Positions 8,001 through 12,788 of a stretch of DNA of 12,788 nt are shown here, piece after piece. Positions within the stretch are counted from its first letter, which is position 1. Each line of letters begins with the position of its first letter. The DNA comes from Candidatus Omnitrophota bacterium (GTDB lineage: Bacteria; Omnitrophota; Gorgyraeia; Pluralincolimonadales; Pluralincolimonadaceae): NCBI GenBank assembly GCA_028715315.1, contig JAQUSA010000014.1:1-12788 (forward strand). The letters are read 5' to 3'. Under the pieces are notes generated by a model. It did not search any database, was not told the DNA's origin, and saw only the letters and a program-made list of their open reading frames with translations. The position numbers were made by a program, and so were the translations under genes.

Positions 8001-8504
8001 TTAAAATAGCACCAGCTTTCTTTTTCCGAAGACCGATATCTCCCAGACGGAAAAGCCCCACTCCCCGTTCTTTTTGATAAGGTCTATCTTAACGTATCTT
8101 GCCCTGGACAGCGGAAAAGTGACGGTCTCCGTCCCGCCCCTGCCGGAGGCGGTCGAAAAGACCTCTTTCCAGGATATCCTGTCGTTCGATATATTGATCC
8201 TGTAGGATGAAGCGAAGGCCGATTCCCACGAGATTATAAGTTTATCGACATCGTATTCATCGCCCAGGTCGAGCATCAGCCACTGGGGTTCCTCAAAAGT
8301 GCTGCTCCAGCGCGTATTTGCCTTGCCGTCTATCGCGTTGTCCGTTGAGAAATCCTCGGCCTTTTCCTTGTCCGGGGGCTGGGTTGACGACGCATCGGCG
8401 CCCTCGACTCTTACCGGCAGAGGGATGTCGAACCTTACGGCATGCTGCTGCTCCGAAGGAGCATCCTGCGCGCACGCAAGGGCCGCGCACGCGACCAGCA
8501 ACAT
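8001..8504 (-). CDS. Small secreted F5/8 type C (CBM32-like) domain protein
   Basis: About 167 residues, consisting of an export signal and one discoidin domain (about 38-160). The domain keeps NAIDGKANTRWSS, PQWLMLDLG, a WESAFASSYRINIS strand, SWKEVF and the closing GEWGFSVWEISVFG. It is closely similar to both domains of the 4071-5492 gene, including the linker just before the second of them (ST.P..EK.E.F...N.IDG). A free-standing exported binding module beside a glycosidase homologue suggests a carbohydrate-binding accessory protein. The start is uncertain. ATG at 8504 leaves a signal peptide of only about 12 residues with no basic N-terminus. Upstream in the same frame, with no stop until the TAA ending at 8542, the codons read KTFNRIRPDIV, which would complete a normal signal peptide but offers no ATG, GTG or TTG. 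A rare start codon or a sequence error is possible. Confidence 0.8.
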   Translation of the reverse strand: MLLVACAALACAQDAPSEQQHAVRFDIPLPVRVEGADASSTQPPDKEKAEDFSTDNAIDGKANTRWSSTFEEPQWLMLDLGDEYDVDKLIISWESAFASSYRINISNDRISWKEVFSTASGRGGTETVTFPLSRARYVKIDLIKKNGEWGFSVWEISVFGKRKLVLF

Positions 8505-8535
8505 GACTATATCTGGCCTTATCCTGTTAAACGTT

Positions 8536-9267
8536 TTATTTTACCTCTATGTCCTTAAGGGTGGCCACGACGGCGTATACGTCCTTCCAATCCGTGGCGA
8601 CTGAGATGAACGCCGCGACGAACCTGCAATTCTTTGCCGAAGGCGCGTCAGCGGGTATCTTTATCTCCACTACCCTTTCTTCCGCGGGCTTGAAGTCCGT
8701 TATTGTGGTCACATAGGCGAATCCCGGTTTCGCTTCCCAGTTCTCTATCTGGACGACGAGCTTGTAGTTCGAAGGGGATATTTTGACGTCCTTCCACGAT
8801 ACCTTGACCCTTGCCGCAGATCCCTTGTTCACCGCAACGGGAGATTCCGCTATGTCGAATTTGAACGCCGAGTTAACTGTTATGACCTTGTCTGTGCCGA
8901 TTGACGCTATGCAGTCATCCCATGCTTTTGATTTGGAGAGCGCCGCGACAACGAACTTTCCCGACGTTGTGCCCCCGACATTGCTCGCGACCGGAAGGCT
9001 CGCGACCATCTCGCCGCTTGCCTGGTCTATCGTGAAATCCTTGAATGAGCATACGGGCGGTTTCGCATCCCAGTCCTCGAGTTGGACCCTTATTACGTAA
9101 TCCTTATCCAGGGGGACATCGTTCCAGCTTACCTTCACGTTCACGTTCTCTCCGGGTGCGACCATCTTCGGGTATTCGAGCACGCTGACCTCGGTTGCCG
9201 AAGCGCATTGAGCCAGCCCCGCAAATATACAGATAACACAAAGCGCGCCTGTTAACAATTTAGCCAT
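8536..9267 (-). CDS. Secreted protein with two tandem beta-sandwich repeats, function unknown
   Basis: A 243-residue exported protein that I do not recognise as a named family. Residues 1-24 are a signal peptide (MAK, hydrophobic core, cleavage near CASA). The mature part is two diverged copies of one domain of about 105 residues, at 26-131 and 136-242. Shared features are VKVSW.DV (45-51 and 154-161), then Y..(R/V)VQ(L/I)E(D/N)W(D/E)AKP (57-70 and 168-181), a FVVAA/FVAAF strand and a following W-containing turn. Predicted alternating strands suggest an Ig-like or fibronectin-like fold, and the conserved E(D/N)W(D/E)AKP hairpin may be a ligand-facing feature. The gene starts 24 nt after the LacI gene behind a strong AAGGAGG site and precedes the F5/8 gene by 31 nt. 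A binding or structural role outside the cytoplasm is inferred from location and fold only. Confidence 0.8.
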   Translation of the reverse strand: MAKLLTGALCVICIFAGLAQCASATEVSVLEYPKMVAPGENVNVKVSWNDVPLDKDYVIRVQLEDWDAKPPVCSFKDFTIDQASGEMVASLPVASNVGGTTSGKFVVAALSKSKAWDDCIASIGTDKVITVNSAFKFDIAESPVAVNKGSAARVKVSWKDVKISPSNYKLVVQIENWEAKPGFAYVTTITDFKPAEERVVEIKIPADAPSAKNCRFVAAFISVATDWKDVYAVVATLKDIEVK

Positions 9268-9291
9268 TTAAGGCCTCCTTTCGCGTAATCG

Positions 9292-10332
9292 TTATGGGAT
9301 CCTCCTGCAGGAGTCCCTGGTTATAAGCTCGGTCGCCAGCGTCTTCTTGACCCCCGGCTTCTCCTCCTTATCTATAAGCTTTATGATCGTCTCGGCCGCG
9401 AGCCTGCCCATCTCCGTGATAGGCTGCCTTACGGTCGTAAGCTTCGGCGAAAGCTCGGAACACATAGGGTTGTCATCGAAACCCACAAGCGAAATATCTC
9501 CGGGGACGTTCAACCCCTTGTCCTTGACTGCCTTTATAGCGCCGAGAGCCATCTCGTCGCTCGCAACAAATACGGCCGTGGGCGGTTCCTTTGCCCCCAA
9601 CAGGGCCGTCATCTTCTCGTAAGCCGTCTTCCTGAAAAAGTTGCCGTCAAGAATCAGGTCGCGGGAAACGGGTATACCGGACTCCTCTAAAGCCTGCGTA
9701 TAGCCTTCAAGCCTTTCCCTGCCGGACTGAATGTTCAGCGCGCCGTGTATCGTGGCTATCCTGCTGTGTCCCATGCCGATAAGGTACTTGACCGCGTCAT
9801 GGGCCCCTGTCCTGTTCGAGACCGATATATAATTGATGCGGGGTTCGTCGTACGTGCCGTTAACTACCACATAAGGTATGTCGCTCTTCCCCAGTATCGG
9901 GTTTATCTCGAGCGCGCCCAGCTCCAGTATGAGGCCCCCTATATATGTCTTGTTAAGGATACGCCTGTAAAAGTCGTCCTCAGGCTCATTTACATTATAT
10001 AAGAGGATCAGGTCGCGGCGGGCCGGGAAAACGACATCCCGTATCCCTTTCATCAGTTCGGTAAAAAAGAAGGAGCCGAACATGTCGTCATATACCGGCA
10101 TGATAAGCCCGACCGAATTGACCTTGTTGCTCGCGAGCCTGCTGGCGCTTATATTGGGCTTGAAGTTAAGCTTGTCTACAGCTTCAAGGACCTTCAGCTT
10201 ATTCCTTTCCTTCACGCTCCCGATATTGTTTATGACCCTGGAAACGGTAGCGATAGACACGCCGGCTTCCCCGGCGACGTCATCTATACTCGGGAACTTG
10301 CCTTTTCTTGTCTTTACGGTATTTTTAGCCAT
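9292..10332 (-). CDS. LacI-family transcriptional regulator (operon-proximal)
   Basis: A 346-residue LacI/GalR-family repressor of normal length. The helix-turn-helix is at about 14-37 (SIDDVAGEAGVSIATVSRVIN), with recognition helix SIATVSRVIN. The hinge helix is ISASRLAS (61-68), which inserts into the operator minor groove in this family. The periplasmic-binding-protein-like sensor domain runs from about 73 to the end: VGLIMPVYDD, IPYVVVNG, GMGHSRIATIHG, FVASDEMALGAIKA, DISLVGFDD and TTVRQPITEMG. The effector is presumably a sugar released from the substrate of the operon it heads. It has its own promoter (10372-10400) with an operator-like inverted repeat at the transcription start, which suggests negative autoregulation and control of the genes behind it. 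No good Shine-Dalgarno precedes the ATG. Family is certain; target and ligand are inferred. Confidence 0.95.
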   Translation of the reverse strand: MAKNTVKTRKGKFPSIDDVAGEAGVSIATVSRVINNIGSVKERNKLKVLEAVDKLNFKPNISASRLASNKVNSVGLIMPVYDDMFGSFFFTELMKGIRDVVFPARRDLILLYNVNEPEDDFYRRILNKTYIGGLILELGALEINPILGKSDIPYVVVNGTYDEPRINYISVSNRTGAHDAVKYLIGMGHSRIATIHGALNIQSGRERLEGYTQALEESGIPVSRDLILDGNFFRKTAYEKMTALLGAKEPPTAVFVASDEMALGAIKAVKDKGLNVPGDISLVGFDDNPMCSELSPKLTTVRQPITEMGRLAAETIIKLIDKEEKPGVKKTLATELITRDSCRRIP

Positions 10333-10345
10333 TTTTAAAGTTTAT

Positions 10346-10369
10346 ATTGTAAGCGCTTTCTTATACAAT
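10346..10369 (-). promoter_or_regulatory. Putative LacI-family operator in the leader of the operon
   Basis: A 24-bp element between promoter and start codon. An 8-bp perfect palindrome AAGCGCTT (10351-10358) sits inside the 14-mer TGTAAGCGCTTTCT (10348-10361), which fits the general LacI/CcpA operator pattern TGWAARCGYTWNCW at every position. Around it, ATTGTA (10346-10351) and TACAAT (10364-10369) form a second 6-bp inverted repeat. It covers the predicted transcription start, so a bound repressor would block initiation. The regulator at 9292-10332 is the natural candidate, with the 10410-11459 regulator as alternative. The motif is seen; the binding protein is inferred. Confidence 0.72.
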
Positions 10370-10371
10370 GA

Positions 10372-10400
10372 AATATACCCTACCTTCCGTGCCCTGTCAA
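10372..10400 (-). promoter_or_regulatory. Sigma-70-type promoter of the LacI-led operon
   Basis: On the minus strand a perfect -35 box TTGACA (10395-10400) is followed after exactly 17 bp by TATATT (10372-10377) as -10 box. The predicted start of transcription is near 10365, about 33 nt before the ATG of the regulator. The promoter begins only about 10 bp after the stop of the preceding regulator gene. It could transcribe all eight genes down to the left edge of the window, since no other promoter or terminator stands out in the short gaps between them. Confidence 0.75.
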
Positions 10401-10409
10401 GTAATAATT

Positions 10410-11459
10410 TCACGGGATCCACTTTTCCTCCGGGATATCCTTCTGGCATGACTTCCTGAGGACTATCTCTGATTTCAGCACGACCACCTTGTTGGGAAAT
10501 TTCTTTTTTGTCACTGCGTCAAGCAGCAGCTTCGCGCCCATCTCCCCCATCTTCTTCATGGGCTGTCTTACGGAAGCGAGAGGCGGGTCCGTAATGCGGC
10601 TGAAAGGCATATCGTCAAAACCCAATACGGCGACATCCTCCGGCACCCTCGTGCCCATCTCACGGAGTATCTTCAGCCCCCCGTAAGCCTGGAGGTCGCT
10701 GCCGTAAATTATCGCGTCGGTATCGGGCATCCTGTCCATAAGCGCCTTGGTTGCCAGGCCGGATTCTTTAAGGGAAAAGGTATGCTCGTAAACGATCAGG
10801 TAAGGGTCGTAGGGGACCTTCTTCTCCCTCAGGGCCTTCTTGTACCCTTCCAGCCTGTCCTGCCAGATGAATTCGGATGACTCCTCGGGCATTATAAGGC
10901 CTATCTTCTTTCGTCCCAGCTCGAGCATCCTCTTTGTCGCCTCGAAGCTCGATTCTACGTTATCTACCAGGACACACTGCCCGTAATCCGAATAATTGTT
11001 CAATAATACCACAGGAATATTGCTCTTTTGCAGCCTTGCTATCGTGGAATCGGAAAGGTCGAGGAAAGCCGATATCAGCCCGACTACGCCGTTATCGTGC
11101 AGTATCTTATCTAGGAATACTTCCTTGCGCTGGTTATCGTAAAGGTCGTTATAAGTGTCTACGGTATACCGAAGCTCGTAAAACCCGGAGTCTTTGATCG
11201 CGTCCTTAATTCCGGCCTCTATTTCGTATACAAGGTGCTCGCCTGCGCGCGCGTATATTACGGCTATGTATTTCATCGAGCGCTCGTACATGCCGGTCTG
11301 GCGGGCTTTAAGATACGGGGCATAATTAAGCCTTCGCGCGGCCTTCTCTATCTTGAGCTTAAGCGGCAGGCCTATTCCGGGGCGGTTGTTCAGGGCTTTG
11401 GAGACCGCGGCCGGAGAGACCCCAAGTTCCTTTGCGATGTCTTTTATAGTTATAGCCAT
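10410..11459 (-). CDS. LacI-family transcriptional regulator (upstream copy)
   Basis: A 349-residue LacI/GalR-family repressor. The helix-turn-helix opens directly with MAITIKDIAKELGVSPAAVS, with recognition helix SPAAVSKALN. The sensor domain includes IAVIYAR, IPVVLLNN, LGRKKIGLIMPEE, DAIIYGSDLQAYGGLKIL, DVAVLGFDDMPFS and LASVRQPMKKMG. An in-frame ATG 57 nt upstream (11516) would give 368 residues. I reject it because it lies inside the promoter spacer and adds a tail not typical of the family. Ribosome binding at 11459 is weak. It is divergent from the neighbouring regulator, and its recognition helix differs (AAVSKAL against ATVSRVI), so it should read a different operator. Its promoter carries an inverted repeat over the -10 box, compatible with autoregulation. 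The target genes and effector sugar are unknown; the adjacent glycan operon is the first candidate. Confidence 0.94.
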   Translation of the reverse strand: MAITIKDIAKELGVSPAAVSKALNNRPGIGLPLKLKIEKAARRLNYAPYLKARQTGMYERSMKYIAVIYARAGEHLVYEIEAGIKDAIKDSGFYELRYTVDTYNDLYDNQRKEVFLDKILHDNGVVGLISAFLDLSDSTIARLQKSNIPVVLLNNYSDYGQCVLVDNVESSFEATKRMLELGRKKIGLIMPEESSEFIWQDRLEGYKKALREKKVPYDPYLIVYEHTFSLKESGLATKALMDRMPDTDAIIYGSDLQAYGGLKILREMGTRVPEDVAVLGFDDMPFSRITDPPLASVRQPMKKMGEMGAKLLLDAVTKKKFPNKVVVLKSEIVLRKSCQKDIPEEKWIP

Positions 11460-11498
11460 ATCGTTATTGGAAATATATTTAGTCGGTATTAAGCATTT

Positions 11499-11510
11499 TC
11501 GTTGAAACGA
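11499..11510 (-). promoter_or_regulatory. Putative operator overlapping the -10 box of the upstream LacI gene
   Basis: A 12-bp inverted repeat, TCGTTTCAACGA on the minus strand, with perfect 5-bp arms and a 2-bp centre. It overlaps the -10 box (11507-11512) and the predicted transcription start, about 40 nt before the ATG at 11459. Its position suits repression by the regulator it precedes. It is shorter than typical LacI operators, so chance occurrence remains possible. Confidence 0.55.
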
Positions 11511-11535
11511 TACCATATGCCCGGATTGTTGTCAA
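11507..11535 (-). promoter_or_regulatory. Sigma-70-type promoter of the upstream LacI gene
   Basis: The minus strand has a perfect TTGACA (11530-11535), a 17-bp spacer and TATCGT (11507-11512), which matches four of six positions of TATAAT. The predicted start near 11500 lies downstream of the ATG at 11514-11516, which supports 11459 as the real start codon. The weak -10 box and the overlapping inverted repeat suggest a regulated promoter. Confidence 0.65.
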
Positions 11536-11542
11536 GGGCAAA

Positions 11543-11556
11543 AGTTTACGCTTACA
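11543..11556 (-). promoter_or_regulatory. Operator-like half-site upstream of the LacI -35 box
   Basis: TGTAAGCGTAAACT on the minus strand shares its first eight bases, TGTAAGCG, with the operator in front of the other LacI gene (10348-10361). It departs from the general LacI/CcpA pattern at one position. It ends 8 bp before the -35 box. This could allow one regulator to act on the other's promoter, but the right half is poorly symmetric. Confidence 0.4.
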
Positions 11557-11560
11557 AAAT

Positions 11561-11598
11561 CAAAATAAAAAAAGGGGCAGAATTTCTTCCACCCCTTT
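11561..11598 (-). terminator. Rho-independent-like terminator after the TIGR04073-like gene
   Basis: On the minus strand AAAGGGG (11592-11598) pairs perfectly with CCCCTTT (11571-11577) around a 14-nt loop, followed at once by TTTTATTTT. It lies about 40 nt past the stop of the 11640-11975 gene and before the LacI promoter, so it separates the two transcription units. The loop is long and the stem short, so efficiency is uncertain. Confidence 0.7.
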
Positions 11599-11639
11599 AT
11601 TTATAGTAATGTCCTGTACAGAACCTTGTTTACTTAATG

Positions 11640-11975
11640 TTACTGAGTCGGCTGTCCGATGAACTCCGGGTTCAACCAAGTTTTCTCGTACGGAGGGATC
11701 GGGAACGTCACCGTGTCAAACAGACCGGATGCCGTCCTGAAAACACCCTTTACGGTACCCTTGAGGGCGCCGACGATAACTCCGAAAACCGGATTGCTCT
11801 CCTTTATGGACTTGTCCATCTCGATCGGTATTTCTACCCAACCTGTCGCGAAATTCGCTAAACCTCTGCGGAGCTTCGTGCCCGCGTTAGCGGCATAGCT
11901 AGGTACAGCCATTCCGATGACCAATGATATGACAAAGAGAACCAAAACCGTCTTCCATAAGTTGTTCTTGAACAT
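11640..11975 (-). CDS. Small secreted exosortase-associated protein, TIGR04073-like
   Basis: A 111-residue exported protein. Residues 1-28 are a clear signal peptide (FKNNLWK, long hydrophobic core, cleavage near PSYA). The mature part has the pattern I associate with TIGR04073 proteins: KLRRGLANFATGWVEIP (34-50), a central glycine-rich segment, R80, SGLFDTVTFPIPPYEKTW (83-100). That family occurs in genomes that carry exosortase systems; its molecular function is not established. Residues 65-77 hold G65, G69, G73 and G77 at exact four-residue spacing, a glycine zipper that could mediate membrane association or helix packing. The gene stands alone, with promoter at 12017-12046, a strong GAGGAGGTGA ribosome site at 11986-11995 and a terminator, so it is probably well expressed. 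It seems unrelated to the sugar operon. The family call is from memory of the motif. Confidence 0.82.
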   Translation of the reverse strand: MFKNNLWKTVLVLFVISLVIGMAVPSYAANAGTKLRRGLANFATGWVEIPIEMDKSIKESNPVFGVIVGALKGTVKGVFRTASGLFDTVTFPIPPYEKTWLNPEFIGQPTQ

Positions 11976-12016
11976 AACTTTTGTGTCACCTCCTCTCGGT
12001 TTATATCATTGCCGCA

Positions 12017-12046
12017 AATATAGCACAGCTATTCGTATCTTGTCAA
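12017..12046 (-). promoter_or_regulatory. Sigma-70-type promoter of the TIGR04073-like gene
   Basis: The minus strand carries a perfect TTGACA (12041-12046), an 18-bp spacer and TATATT (12017-12022), just after the stop of the PHP-domain gene. The predicted leader is about 35 nt and contains the strong ribosome site at 11986-11995. The combination suggests constitutive, high expression. Confidence 0.72.
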
Positions 12047-12054
12047 TAAAAAAA

Positions 12055-12696
12055 TTAGAATTTCCGCAGTAAAGCGGCGGAATTCCTGAGAACGCCCGCG
12101 GCCTGTGCCGCGGTCAGCCCGCTGCCAAGAAGCACCGAAAGCGCCGCTTCGCCGGTTATCAGGTCGCCCGGCTCGTGAGAATCAGTGTTGATAACGAGTT
12201 TCGCGCCTGATAGCGTCGCGATCTTCGCAACGTGGCCATTTGTCAGGGAATGCCCTTTTTTCGCGGTTATTTCGAGGTGGATGCCGTGTCCGGCCGCCGT
12301 CCTGGCGTCCTTGAGGGTTATCAGGCCGGGATGGGCGAGGATATCGATATCGCATTCCAGCGCGGCCGCGTTTGTGCCCGGTATCACGGGTTCGGCGATA
12401 GTCTCGCCGTGCACTATTATGAGCTTTATGCCGTTATACCTGGCGTACTTCACGAGCCCGGCTATATCCTTCGGGGGGACATGGGTAAGCTCCACGCCGG
12501 CGACGACCTTGATCTTGCCTGAGGTCAGCGCCTTAGCGGCCTTGACTATCCTGGGCACGATGAAGTCTATATTAGACACATCGACATGGTCGGCAAGGCC
12601 TATCCCCTTGTAACCGATAACGGCCGCCCTCCTCACGAGTTCCGCGGGAAGCAGGGCGCCGTCGCTCAATAAAGTGTGTGTGTGGAAGTCTATCAT
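12055..12696 (-). CDS. PHP-domain metal-dependent phosphoesterase
   Basis: A 213-residue cytosolic protein made of one PHP (polymerase and histidinol phosphatase) domain. The full metal-ligand set is visible: H5 and H7 in DFHTHT, D12, H37 in LADH, E69 in GVEL, H96 in VHGE, H122 in AHPG, and D172 and H174 in TDSH. Proteins of this type are tri- or dinuclear metal phosphoesterases, acting for example on histidinol phosphate, nucleotides or unknown small phosphomonoesters. The short length and free-standing layout fit the YcdX/histidinol-phosphatase-like branch, without polymerase fusion. The start is fixed because the first ligand motif begins at residue 4. It sits only 7 nt after the tRNA 3' end and has no Shine-Dalgarno, so it would be translated from a nearly leaderless message after tRNA processing. 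The substrate cannot be read from the sequence. Confidence 0.92.
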   Translation of the reverse strand: MIDFHTHTLLSDGALLPAELVRRAAVIGYKGIGLADHVDVSNIDFIVPRIVKAAKALTSGKIKVVAGVELTHVPPKDIAGLVKYARYNGIKLIIVHGETIAEPVIPGTNAAALECDIDILAHPGLITLKDARTAAGHGIHLEITAKKGHSLTNGHVAKIATLSGAKLVINTDSHEPGDLITGEAALSVLLGSGLTAAQAAGVLRNSAALLRKF

Positions 12697-12703
12697 GATA
12701 TTA

Positions 12704-12780
12704 TGGTGGGCCTGAGAGGACTCGAACCTCCCGCACGCGGTTTAGGAAACCGCTGCTCTATCCAGATGAGCTACAGGCCC
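12704..12780 (-). tRNA. tRNA-Arg (anticodon CCU)
   Basis: A complete 77-nt cloverleaf with encoded CCA. The acceptor stem is GGGCCTG (12774-12780) paired with CAGGCCC (12708-12714), with discriminator A and CCA at 12704-12707. The D arm is GCTC/GAGC. The anticodon stem GCGGT/ACCGC encloses the loop TTCCTAA, giving anticodon CCU, which reads AGG. The T arm GGAGG/CCTCT has the loop TTCGAGT and one G-U pair. AGG looks like a common arginine codon in the neighbouring genes, so this tRNA should be important here. It directly precedes the PHP gene. Confidence 0.96.
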
Positions 12781-12788
12781 AATCCTTT

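Noticed and set aside
3131..9267. Sorting tails (PEP-CTERM) on the exported proteins, suggested by the exosortase-associated gene
   Set aside because: None of the exported proteins ends in a PEP motif plus hydrophobic segment and basic tail.
10348..10361. CcpA cre site (catabolite repression as in Firmicutes)
   Set aside because: The 14-mer fits the cre pattern, but many LacI-family operators do too, and nothing else in the window suggests a Firmicute or CcpA/HPr control. A local LacI operator is the simpler reading.
11460..11516. Longer start (ATG at 11516) for the upstream LacI gene
   Set aside because: It falls in the spacer of a good promoter and adds 19 residues before the usual LacI N-terminus.
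12674..12685. Short GT dinucleotide repeat
   Set aside because: It encodes the metal-binding HTHT motif of the PHP protein, so it needs no other explanation.

Overview
All supported genes in this window lie on the minus strand, so the text follows transcription from right to left. The DNA is moderately GC-rich, with frequent AGG (Arg) and ATA (Ile) codons. It carries a small secreted protein of the exosortase-associated TIGR04073 type, and many secreted proteins with discoidin (F5/8 type C) and PA14-like sugar-binding folds. Together these suggest an uncultivated PVC-type or neighbouring phylum, with Candidatus Omnitrophota as my best guess. This is inference; no rRNA or marker gene is present to prove it.

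Right end (12780 to about 11560): a tRNA-Arg(CCU) with encoded CCA is followed after 7 nt by a PHP-domain metal-dependent phosphoesterase. Next comes a separate transcription unit for the TIGR04073-like secreted protein, with its own TTGACA/TATATT promoter, a strong Shine-Dalgarno and a terminator hairpin.

Middle (11560 to 9292): two divergent LacI-family regulators, each behind its own perfect TTGACA box with 17-bp spacing. Each promoter has an inverted repeat overlapping or just downstream of the -10 box, as expected for autoregulation. The second regulator is the first gene of what looks like a long operon.

Left (10332 to the window edge): eight genes with gaps of only 1 to 31 nt and no visible internal terminator. 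The order is LacI regulator, secreted two-repeat beta-sandwich protein, secreted single F5/8 C protein, secreted GH42-like clan GH-A glycosidase homologue, secreted PA14-like plus two F5/8 C protein, secreted Sm-like/TPR/double-PDZ protein, cytosolic GH94 glycoside phosphorylase, and cytosolic GH35 beta-galactosidase-type enzyme cut by the window edge.

The simplest reading is a carbohydrate-utilisation locus. The secreted proteins would bind and perhaps cleave a polymer or glycoconjugate outside the cytoplasm. The GH94 and GH35 enzymes would finish imported oligosaccharides by phosphorolysis and hydrolysis. The LacI proteins would sense a sugar product. No transporter is in the window, so one should lie further left or elsewhere. 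The most unusual points are a secreted GH42-like protein with Gln-Arg where Asn-Glu (acid/base) is expected, and a double-PDZ scaffold protein inside a glycan operon.
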